DNA from: Unio delphinus
Lineage: Eukaryota > Mollusca > Bivalvia > Unionida > Unionidae
DNA length: 64,000 nt
Assembly: GCA_029339505.1 (NCBI GenBank)
Contig: JAQISU010000132.1
Location: forward strand, 4,145,501-4,209,500
Reading direction: 5' to 3'
Position numbers and translations under genes: made by a program. The notes beneath the pieces were generated by a model. That model was not told the DNA's origin, ran no database searches, and was given only the letters and a program-made list of their open reading frames with translations. Positions 1-6,179 of this stretch are shown here, piece after piece. Every line of letters begins with the position of its first letter. Positions within the stretch are counted from its first letter, which is position 1.

Positions 1-886
1 TTTTATCATCGGCTTTTATCGTTAACCGTTCAGTTTTATCCTTGTCGATGATCGTTGAAATCGTATTGTTGACCCCGGATGAACTCGACGATGATATATT
101 AAATTGAATTGGTGCTACCAGTGTTAATCGATAAATACCCTTGATAGTAGCTGTGATATCTAATTTGTTGTTTGCAGGTGTCCACTCAAATGATCCGTGT
201 TGGATTGTATATACTACGTTATTGGTTTTCTCATGAGGAATTTTTGTTTTTTCAATGATTGTTATCATCCTCGAAAAATCACCTTTGACGGCTTCGATGA
301 AAGTTTTCGTCTCATCGATGGATTTTTTAATATCAGGGAGTTTTATTTCAATTTTATCCAACTGGGTTCCAATAAATTTATCAATGATATTTCTACGAAA
401 TGATATAAACTGTTTTCCGTTATCTTCAATTTTAGATTCAAGTATTTTTAGTACAGCCAGAGAATTGTTTAACTCATCGTTGAGAGTTTTTAATCGATCT
501 GTAATCGTCGAAACGAGTACACCCGGTTTGAGTTTACCCTGATCGGAAAATAACGCGATAGTATCCTCGATTGCGTTTTGTTGTTTAACTAAAATATCAT
601 CCAGAGAAATATTACTGGTTTTCAATTTACCCTGATCGGAAAATAACGCAACGGTGTTTTCGATTGCGTTTCGTTGTTTAACTAAAATATCATCCAACGA
701 CACATCACTGGATTTCAATTTACCCTGTTTGTCCTGAAATACAACTATTTCATTAGGATCAACATTTGTTAAGTTCAACGTCTCAGCGATTTCATCTTTA
801 ATTTTTTTTGTTATATCCTTGACAGAATCAGGTGGTGCAGTGCCATCGGGTTTGGGTTTCAAAGATCTCCCCCAAATATCAATCAT
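1..886 (-). CDS. Fibre-like structural protein, C-terminus cut by window edge
   Basis: An open frame runs from an ATG at 886 to the window edge, giving at least 295 codons without a stop. After a short Pro/Asp-rich start, a 31-residue unit (about residues 52-82 and 83-113) occurs twice. Each copy contains QGKLK, SLDDILVKQ and NAIE motifs, and a third partial copy follows. The middle (about 120-225) is rich in Leu, Ile, Lys and Glu in a coiled-coil-like pattern. The visible end turns into a beta-rich, Ser/Thr-rich stretch. Stalk repeats, a coiled coil and a beta head suggest a trimeric fibre or spike at the capsid vertex, but I recognise no family. It is the last visible gene of a minus-strand block, 24 bp after the protease stop. 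Confidence 0.65.
   Translation of the reverse strand, partial: MIDIWGRSLKPKPDGTAPPDSVKDITKKIKDEIAETLNLTNVDPNEIVVFQDKQGKLKSSDVSLDDILVKQRNAIENTVALFSDQGKLKTSNISLDDILVKQQNAIEDTIALFSDQGKLKPGVLVSTITDRLKTLNDELNNSLAVLKILESKIEDNGKQFISFRRNIIDKFIGTQLDKIEIKLPDIKKSIDETKTFIEAVKGDFSRMITIIEKTKIPHEKTNNVVYTIQHGSFEWTPANNKLDITATIKGIYRLTLVAPIQFNISSSSSSGVNNTISTIIDKDKTERLTIKADDK
540..725 (-). repeat. Two 93-bp in-frame repeats in the fibre-like gene
   Basis: Two adjacent 93-bp units (about 540-632 and 633-725) differ at a handful of positions. Each encodes a 31-residue unit with the motifs QGKLK and SLDDILVKQ. A partial third unit follows on the protein. The unit keeps frame, as expected for stalk-length variation. 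Confidence 0.8.
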
Positions 887-910
887 GTTATTGTAAAACT
901 CTTTCTCTCT

Positions 911-1339
911 CTAAAATCGTTTCGATTTCCAGCGATTGCTAGTGTATTCATTCACGACAACATGTGGTGGTTTTCCGCTTGGGTTACTCAAGGAGTTAGA
1001 AATAGCGTCAAGGACATTTAATACTTCGCTGCCACATATTGGTGGGTCAATCATCGTTTGTGTTGGTAGCGTAGAATACCAAGTCTTCATTGGAAGGGTT
1101 TTTATATACCGCATAAACTCTTTTGGTGGGGCTAATCCATATGAATCAAAATAGACAATCCCACGTGGATCAATAGCGTATGCAACCCAGTGAGTTCCAG
1201 GTCCGGTGCTGTTATCTAAATTAATGATTCCGGTTTCAACGCTGTTTGGTTGATGTGGTAATTGATCTTTCATAAAGACACCTCTGAAGTTTTTAATCGC
1301 GAGTTTTTTAGCCGCATCCATTAAATCAAAATTGGACAT
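911..1339 (-). CDS. Adenain-like (ULP1-type) cysteine maturation protease
   Basis: A 142-residue protein with the order His-Asp-Gln-Cys of adenovirus-type proteases. His50 is in GTHW, Asp65 in YFDSYG, Gln94 precedes the active site and Cys102 is in ICGS. The N-terminus (SNFDL, then VFMKDQLP) matches the usual start of this family in Polintons. In adenoviruses this enzyme cleaves capsid and core precursors during maturation. I chose the ATG at 1339 because the frame upstream of it has only a GTG (1405) and would overlap the pX-like gene. With 1339 the two genes are separated by 20 bp. The usual CGYYC context around the cysteine is changed to CGSEV, so substrate or cofactor binding may differ. 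The length is shorter than adenoviral protease (about 200), as in other elements. Confidence 0.87.
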   Translation of the reverse strand: MSNFDLMDAAKKLAIKNFRGVFMKDQLPHQPNSVETGIINLDNSTGPGTHWVAYAIDPRGIVYFDSYGLAPPKEFMRYIKTLPMKTWYSTLPTQTMIDPPICGSEVLNVLDAISNSLSNPSGKPPHVVVNEYTSNRWKSKRF

Positions 1340-1359
1340 GGGAATCTTCGATTCCTGAA

Positions 1360-1839
1360 TTAATAAATCGTTCCTGGTAGTCTTAGACCCTTTCCGCTGT
1401 ACCACGAATACGGGGTTCCTGGTAGTCTTAGACCCAATCCGTGAACGGATCGTCCCTTTTTTTTATATCCTTTCCCAGTTGCCTTCTTTAGTGCCATTCC
1501 TGCTGCAGTACCAACGGCTCCTAACGCTGCCGCTTTAGCCACCGCTGGGGCTGCTGCTGCAATCAATGCTGGAATCGCAGCTAACAACGGAAATATACCG
1601 CCTGTTTTAATCATATTTTTGATAGCAGCCGCAGAAAGAGTAATCTGAACACCTTTTTTGGCTGCAAGTGCATCATTGAAATGTTTCACCTGACGAGTTG
1701 TCAGCGATAATTTATTTGCACCACCAGTCATTTGGTTGGGTTTCAACGTGATTGTGGTTCCACATCGCTTAACCGATTCTGATTGCAATTTTTTTAATTG
1801 ACCGGGAGTTAACGTAACACTAATAACACTATATGACAT
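1360..1839 (-). CDS. pX/core-like cationic hydrophobic virion protein
   Basis: A 159-residue protein. The N-terminal half has three degenerate copies of a short motif of type LT-x-x-Q (about 9-16, 31-37 and 46-52) spaced by Lys-rich turns. Residues 80-118 form a long Ala-rich hydrophobic segment that could insert into a membrane, followed by a basic stretch (118-131). The C-terminus carries two RLPGT motifs (138-142 and 153-157). The motif M37-T-G-G/A41 fits the adenain consensus (M/I/L)xGG-x. This is the layout of adenovirus pX/pVI-like minor core proteins found next to the protease in Polintons. That role is inferred from composition and position, not from a recognised domain. Its C-terminus resembles the start of the PLA2 domain encoded at 11,045-11,404. 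Confidence 0.6.
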   Translation of the reverse strand: MSYSVISVTLTPGQLKKLQSESVKRCGTTITLKPNQMTGGANKLSLTTRQVKHFNDALAAKKGVQITLSAAAIKNMIKTGGIFPLLAAIPALIAAAAPAVAKAAALGAVGTAAGMALKKATGKGYKKKGRSVHGLGLRLPGTPYSWYSGKGLRLPGTIY

Positions 1840-1878
1840 TATACATAATAGATTGATTCTAATTCAATGAAAAATCAA

Positions 1879-3285
1879 TCAAAGATTTTCCACTGGGGCA
1901 TCTACCACTCTCATTCTTCCACCAACACCTTCAAGTAGCATTGATTTGTCGCTGAGAATGACAGCAACCGCTCTATAATTATCAATAGTATCAGGCTTAT
2001 CTACATTAGCTCTAAAATGTATATCAACGACGGATTGTCTTGTTAAATCGAGATGTTCCAGTGAGAAATAGTAGATCGGATACAGATTTTTAAAATCAAA
2101 TTGTGATATTTGCAAACCAGTATCGACATTTTGATCGCGTGCCATAAATGACAATAAACGATGATAAACTCGTGCAATATGGTTGTTAGTGTAATCAAGT
2201 TGTATATCCTCGGATGGTTCCTGCTGGCCATTTATTCTCAGTGAGACGTCTTTCACACCTAATTGATCAAATATCATATGACTGTAGGTTTGATTGCCAA
2301 TTCGCCTATTATCCTGTAACGCTACGAATATATGACGTGGCGCAGTAACACCTTGTTTTGATGCTAGATTCCACGTGAATAACCCGTTCAGATTTGTTTG
2401 TTTAACATCTGTACTTACTGATAACCAACTCAACAACGACTTTCCTCCTTGGTCCATAAATGATAGTAATCGTTCTTCTGCAGTGATTGCTGGAGTCAAC
2501 ACTGGCATCCACAATGATATTTTTGTTAAAATAACTTTACCGGCATCATCATTTACATGATCTGCAGCTGGGTTTGCTGGAATCCTCCAAATTGCGTCAT
2601 TATCATCACCCTTTCGTACAAGCGATACTGTATGCTTCGCCCCATAAATAACTTTTCGGACGTTTCTACAGAATCCAAATATATGATGTAGTGGAATCGC
2701 GCATGAAAATGATTTACGCCCTGCTCCCAACATTGAGTTTCGTGTTGCAGCTCCTAGATTGAAATTGGGGTCGTTGTTTATAATCATATCCTCGACATCA
2801 ACATCAGCATCACCAGCATGTTTTTTTGGTCGTCTTACAACAAATGGATTTCCATTAGCGCTATTCCTACCATCTTTTGCAAACATCATAGAAGGTCCTG
2901 CTGATCTTGTATAATCATCGGAATATCTCGCTAACCCGATTATTGTTGTAGCCACATCAACGTCACGATCTATGGACTCAATTTCTTTTCCATCAATGAG
3001 ATATCTAGCACTCTCAAATAACGCCATAATACCATTATTGACAAAACCGACTTGAGTACCAATTGGATATGATGCTCCAGCAGCTGTTACAAGTACTCCT
3101 TCTACTTCAATAAACGCTTCACAGGGCAAAAAGTATTTACTGGTATCATGGACTTGAAGTTCAATTCGCGATCGACTATTTGCGTCTATTGCATGATAAG
3201 CGTAATATTGATAATCGCGTACAGAATCATCCTTGCCAACTGGGGCGTCTATATCAAACGCCGGATCATGTGATTTTTTGAACAT
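1879..3285 (-). CDS. Candidate major capsid protein (double jelly-roll type)
   Basis: A 468-residue protein, the largest in the structural block. It has no transmembrane segments and is beta-rich, with many short hydrophobic strands separated by Gly/Asn/Asp turns. Signature-like stretches include IPLHHIFGF (197-205) and KVIYGAKHTVSLVR (211-224), which I recall from invertebrate proteins linked to virus-like elements. It lies between the core-like gene and the minor capsid gene, where Polintons keep the hexon-like major capsid gene. In such viruses the trimer of this protein makes the icosahedral shell. At 468 residues it is shorter than many Polinton major capsids. The start at 3285 is the first ATG after a TA-rich upstream stretch. 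A fold prediction showing two jelly rolls would settle it. Confidence 0.75.
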   Translation of the reverse strand: MFKKSHDPAFDIDAPVGKDDSVRDYQYYAYHAIDANSRSRIELQVHDTSKYFLPCEAFIEVEGVLVTAAGASYPIGTQVGFVNNGIMALFESARYLIDGKEIESIDRDVDVATTIIGLARYSDDYTRSAGPSMMFAKDGRNSANGNPFVVRRPKKHAGDADVDVEDMIINNDPNFNLGAATRNSMLGAGRKSFSCAIPLHHIFGFCRNVRKVIYGAKHTVSLVRKGDDNDAIWRIPANPAADHVNDDAGKVILTKISLWMPVLTPAITAEERLLSFMDQGGKSLLSWLSVSTDVKQTNLNGLFTWNLASKQGVTAPRHIFVALQDNRRIGNQTYSHMIFDQLGVKDVSLRINGQQEPSEDIQLDYTNNHIARVYHRLLSFMARDQNVDTGLQISQFDFKNLYPIYYFSLEHLDLTRQSVVDIHFRANVDKPDTIDNYRAVAVILSDKSMLLEGVGGRMRVVDAPVENL

Positions 3286-3347
3286 TTTATTCTATTTATC
3301 AGAGTCTAAATCGTAAAAATCCGTAGGATTTTCATCGTAAACGATTT
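3286..3347. promoter_or_regulatory. Intergenic gap with hairpin upstream of capsid gene
   Basis: The 62-bp gap holds a palindrome at 3316-3332, with arms AAAATCC and GGATTTT and a 3-nt loop. A second short inverted pair lies around 3333-3350. The first belongs to the same family as palindromes at 3829 and 6582. It may be a transcription stop for the 3348-3797 gene or a selfish repeat. Confidence 0.5.
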
Positions 3348-3797
3348 TCATCGACGTAGTTTTTTAAAGCCGCTTCCTGCTATCATATTTGCAATATTGC
3401 TTTGGTCCCCTTGATTTACCATCGACGCTAATTTTTCGTCTACTGCGTTATTTATAATTCTACTAACACTTGCAGGCATTTCCGCTGTAGACGGTAACGG
3501 TTTTGAAAATCCTTTGGATTTCATCCGTGATTTCACTAATGATGTTAATTTATTCCTCGCAGTTGAAAACGCTTTTCCAGCAAGATCTCCAACAGCACCA
3601 ATACCCTTATCACGAATAACTTCAATTGCTTTCATTCCTAGTTGTTTAGCCAACGGCATCACTTTTGGAGCCATTCTCGCAAATAACCCTGCAATGGTAT
3701 TGCCTAAACCATCTCCGTAGTATGCTCTATAAACTGGAAACCGTGAATTAACTACGTAGACGGGGGTTGGTTTATCATGATTGTAGTGTATGATCAT
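3348..3797 (-). CDS. Membrane-active minor virion protein (pVI-like)
   Basis: A 149-residue basic protein. After an N-terminal beta-like segment, residues 28-54 start with GDGLG and form an amphipathic helix rich in Ala, Met, Lys and Pro. This resembles the membrane-lytic helix of adenovirus pVI and the GxGxG-LF-x-PL proteins common in Polintons. The region 55-95 is Lys/Arg-rich. Near the C-terminus I139-A-G-S/G143 fits the adenain consensus (M/I/L)xGx-G, so the last seven basic residues could be released by the protease. A role in endosome disruption or DNA condensation is inferred. The ATG at 3797 lies directly after a TTTCAAATA motif shared with the next gene upstream. Confidence 0.6.
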   Translation of the reverse strand: MIIHYNHDKPTPVYVVNSRFPVYRAYYGDGLGNTIAGLFARMAPKVMPLAKQLGMKAIEVIRDKGIGAVGDLAGKAFSTARNKLTSLVKSRMKSKGFSKPLPSTAEMPASVSRIINNAVDEKLASMVNQGDQSNIANMIAGSGFKKLRR

Positions 3798-3874
3798 TAT
3801 TTGAAATCAGAAACCATTTTTCAATTGTGAAATCCTTCGGATTTCCACGCTAGCGTTTTATTTAATCCCGGTGA
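3798..3874. promoter_or_regulatory. Intergenic gap: shared start motif and two adjacent palindromes
   Basis: Read on the minus strand, the 30 bp before the ATG at 3797 contain CAATTGAAAAAT and then GATTTCAAATA. Nearly the same stretch stands before the ATG at 4861. It is followed by GAAATCC-TTC-GGATTTC (3829-3845) and ACGCTAGCGT (3847-3856), one member of each palindrome family of this element, separated by a single base. Confidence 0.6.
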
Positions 3875-4861
3875 TTAATCACTATGATAATCCTCCACTA
3901 ACTCGCCAATGAAATCTCGATATGTGCTGATATCCATGATACCGCCGGCAAATAACCGTCTACAGATATCAGCTGCTTCATTAATTATTTCCGGTGAGTT
4001 ATTTCCAGCTCGGAAACCTCCTACAAGAACTTCTAATCGTGATATATCATTGATAACACTACCAGGGCATGAAACGCTAGCGTTTTCACTCTTTGAGTTT
4101 CCACTGGAATCTTGCAATCCACTTCCGCTATAACCAGTTGCTTCATCCTGTTTTTCTAAATCCTTTTGTAAATAATCAAGAAGATCATCATCATCATCAC
4201 GTGGTATTTGTTGTTTTTTAGGAGAGTAGACTACTTTCTTTGCAGGTTGCTGTCGCTTTCCTCGCAATTTTTGCGGTTTTTGTTGTTGTTTAAACTCTTC
4301 GTATTGATTATACACTTCGCCCACCTCATTGATATATCCAATGTATGATGCGTTACCCTTCTTCTTAATTCTACCTGTTTTTTCAGTTTTGATTTTGTAG
4401 AATATATCAGCCCAGTGAGTTATATCTCTAACAAAGTTATGATGTTCTGGTTTCAACAAATTTTTCCTGTTTTCATAAGTCGTAACAACAAGCGCAGGAA
4501 TTTTTGCTAGTTTAGTCTCAATGATTGCTGCTAAACCCGCCTCGTTAAATATCACGCGTAAATCATCTACTATTTCTTTTGATTCTATTTGTTTTGTTTG
4601 TTCAGTTTTCGCTGCTATTTTTTCGAGTTCACCGATAACAGATTTTCCCGTCTCGGGAACATCTCCCAGTATAGCACGCTCTATCCCTTTCGTTGCTGTG
4701 GTTACTGGTTTAAACAATTCTTCGGATCCCATAGCAAAATCAGTCTGAAGACTCTGTCGTTGTTGTAGTTTATTCCGTACAGAGTCACGAATTGGTACAA
4801 ATCTCCTGATTGCATCCAGTCGTTCACGAGCCAATCGGGTTGTTAATGCTTCATTGACCAT
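3875..4861 (-). CDS. Virion-associated coiled/linker protein of unknown function
   Basis: A 328-residue protein from the ATG at 4861. Upstream the same frame offers only a TTG at 4894, inside the shared promoter-like motif, so the ATG is preferred. Residues 1-120 are helical and charged. Residues 195-265 are low complexity: Lys/Gln-rich, then five Asp (222-226), then Gly/Ser-rich with NASVS at 260-264, encoded by a 17-bp palindrome. The end (about 278-328) contains LVGGF, AGNNSPEI and a Tyr-ending helix. I recall this C-terminal pattern in other virus-like elements without a known function. L279-V-G-G/F283 fits the adenain consensus. Position among capsid genes suggests a scaffold or internal virion protein; this is inference. 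Confidence 0.55.
   Translation of the reverse strand: MVNEALTTRLARERLDAIRRFVPIRDSVRNKLQQRQSLQTDFAMGSEELFKPVTTATKGIERAILGDVPETGKSVIGELEKIAAKTEQTKQIESKEIVDDLRVIFNEAGLAAIIETKLAKIPALVVTTYENRKNLLKPEHHNFVRDITHWADIFYKIKTEKTGRIKKKGNASYIGYINEVGEVYNQYEEFKQQQKPQKLRGKRQQPAKKVVYSPKKQQIPRDDDDDLLDYLQKDLEKQDEATGYSGSGLQDSSGNSKSENASVSCPGSVINDISRLEVLVGGFRAGNNSPEIINEAADICRRLFAGGIMDISTYRDFIGELVEDYHSD
4071..4087. repeat. Palindrome family 1 copy inside a coding region
   Basis: The 17-bp GAAACGCTAGCGTTTTC is palindromic apart from one extra T. It encodes Asn-Ala-Ser-Val-Ser (residues 260-264) of the 328-residue protein, in a Ser/Gly-rich linker. Confidence 0.75.
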
Positions 4862-4894
4862 TATTTGAAATCGCAAACAATTTTTCAATTGCAA

Positions 4895-5189
4895 AACAAT
4901 TTTTCAATCCAACCTAACACCATCGGATGGTCATGGAAGTGTTATTTCGTCGTGAGACAGCTTCGTTCATCGATGGCGAAAGTAGCAAAATTGTATATAA
5001 AATAAATAATACTGACACTTTCGCCATTCTACGCTGATCAATGCGAACCAGCCATCAATTTTTTATTCACTGATTTCAACAGTTTTGATCAAAAAATGCT
5101 AAAAAAAAATTAAAATCTCTATGAGGGACGGTCACAATCAAATAATGATAAATGGTTGGTCAATCAAATAATGATAAATGGTTGGTCAA
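4895..5189. promoter_or_regulatory. Non-coding gap with 11-bp inverted repeat, TATA and 26-bp direct repeats
   Basis: This is the longest non-coding gap inside the element. It holds a perfect 11-bp inverted repeat (ATGGCGAAAGT at 4973-4983 and its complement at 5017-5027). The 33-bp loop between the arms is AT-only for long stretches and contains TATATAAAATAAATAAT. Two perfect 26-bp direct repeats (5135-5160 and 5161-5186) and the start of a third lie next to the following gene's stop. It may hold the promoter of the structural block on the minus strand, or an origin-like site. Confidence 0.5.
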
Positions 5190-5196
5190 TCAAAAT
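5135..5196. repeat. 26-bp tandem direct repeat, two copies plus start of a third
   Basis: Identical 26-bp units at 5135-5160 and 5161-5186 contain AATAATGATAAATGGTTGG. The first ten bases of a third copy overlap the end of the 5190-5546 gene. Confidence 0.85.
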
Positions 5197-5546
5197 TTTT
5201 CATTTTCTTGAATTAACGCCCGTAGGTTTCTAACTTTAGAATTAACCTCCTTTTTCAATTCGTATTCGTACCCCAATTCTTTTCGTATTCGTTCTACGAT
5301 GGTATACAACGGAGCGAACACACTTACGTCACTGGAAAATGCGAGAGAGTCCTTAATAGAATTCTGAATTCTTTTGATGAGCGCATACTTCTTTGGTAGC
5401 ATATATTTATTGTTGTTAACTCCGTATTCTATATCCTGAAAATCAGACATGATTTGATCAGGATTTAACCCATCTGATAGTTCAATATCCCAACCTTTCA
5501 ATTTTGAAATCTCGGATATGATGCTATTCATGTTTTCAGAATTCAT
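5190..5546 (-). CDS. Small unknown element protein
   Basis: A 118-residue acidic-to-neutral helical protein with the ATG at 5546. I recognise no domain. The middle carries a hydrophobic stretch around YTIVERIRKELGYEYEL, and the C-terminal 30 residues are a Lys/Glu/Arg helix with possible coiled-coil character. It has no signal peptide or membrane segment. It stands between the structural block and the homing endonuclease, all in the same direction. The stop lies inside a small direct repeat, so the C-terminus may vary between copies. It could be a regulator or a minor virion protein; nothing in the sequence decides. Confidence 0.5.
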   Translation of the reverse strand: MNSENMNSIISEISKLKGWDIELSDGLNPDQIMSDFQDIEYGVNNNKYMLPKKYALIKRIQNSIKDSLAFSSDVSVFAPLYTIVERIRKELGYEYELKKEVNSKVRNLRALIQENEKF

Positions 5547-5590
5547 TATTCTATAATAATGATATATTTCTAAATGAAAAATATGACGTA

Positions 5591-6082
5591 TTAGACATAA
5601 CTAAATTGAATTTTCTGTCCGCTCTTTTTTGAAATAGCCGATCGACAAACCCCCTCTGCAACATATCGTACTGAGGGTCTACAAATATTGAAATACTTGC
5701 CGGCTTCATATATTGATTTAAATACTTTTTCTTCGTTAGTTATTGTATTCAAAGATTTCACAGGTCTCGCTTTTTTCGAGTATTTCCCAGTCCTTCCTCG
5801 TTTGGTATTCTCACTATGTGTGATTGCTTGAAGATTTGATAAGGAATTGTTCTTCGGATTAGAATCAATATGATCAATAACAAAACCATCTTTGATCAAT
5901 CCATGGAAACATTCATACACGAAACGATGATTGTAATATTTCTTCTTTCCAACAGTAAAGAACAAATACCCCATACCATTATCCCACCCAACTGGGTTCT
6001 TCAGTCTACGGTTTCTTACAACACCATCACTGGATGCTTCATAATTTGTACTCACTGGGTGTGGTCTGAATTCCTGGTTCAT
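5591..6082 (-). CDS. NUMOD4/HNH/NUMOD1 homing-type endonuclease
   Basis: A 163-residue protein with the standard order of free-standing HNH homing endonucleases. Residues 6-45 are NUMOD4-like (ending in GVVRNRR and a short beta strand). Residues 50-90 form the HNH core, with H52, the pair D70-H71 in VIDHIDSNP, N78/N79 and the SNLQ motif. Residues 119-145 form a NUMOD1-type helix-turn-helix (SIYEAGKYFNICRPSVRYV). Such enzymes cut a specific site and spread by repair into uncut copies. It is divergent to the replication gene, with 97 bp between the two start codons, so it may target a neighbouring sequence in related elements. The frame is intact. It shows no similarity to the separate HNH module at the end of the replication protein beyond the general fold. 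Confidence 0.88.
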   Translation of the reverse strand: MNQEFRPHPVSTNYEASSDGVVRNRRLKNPVGWDNGMGYLFFTVGKKKYYNHRFVYECFHGLIKDGFVIDHIDSNPKNNSLSNLQAITHSENTKRGRTGKYSKKARPVKSLNTITNEEKVFKSIYEAGKYFNICRPSVRYVAEGVCRSAISKKSGQKIQFSYV

Positions 6083-6179
6083 TCGTATACTATACTATTT
6101 GTCTAATTCATTGACTGATCCATTTGCAGTGATTCATTATATAAAAATCTTTCATTTAGACACTTGTTTTTAGTATAGC
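6083..6179. promoter_or_regulatory. Divergent promoter region with TATA box for the replication gene
   Basis: The 97-bp gap contains TATATAAAA at 6138-6146, 34 bp before the ATG at 6180, which predicts a very short leader for the + strand gene. AGTATAG motifs stand just upstream of both ATGs, at 6172-6178 on + and around 6090-6100 on -, so the two genes may share an initiator type. Confidence 0.6.

Noticed and set aside
197..542. Two short + strand open frames
   Set aside because: They lie opposite a continuous minus frame (1-886) with repeats and protein-like composition, so they are shadows.
1340..1405. Longer protease start at GTG 1405
   Set aside because: It would overlap the pX-like gene. 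The ATG at 1339 fits the family N-terminus.
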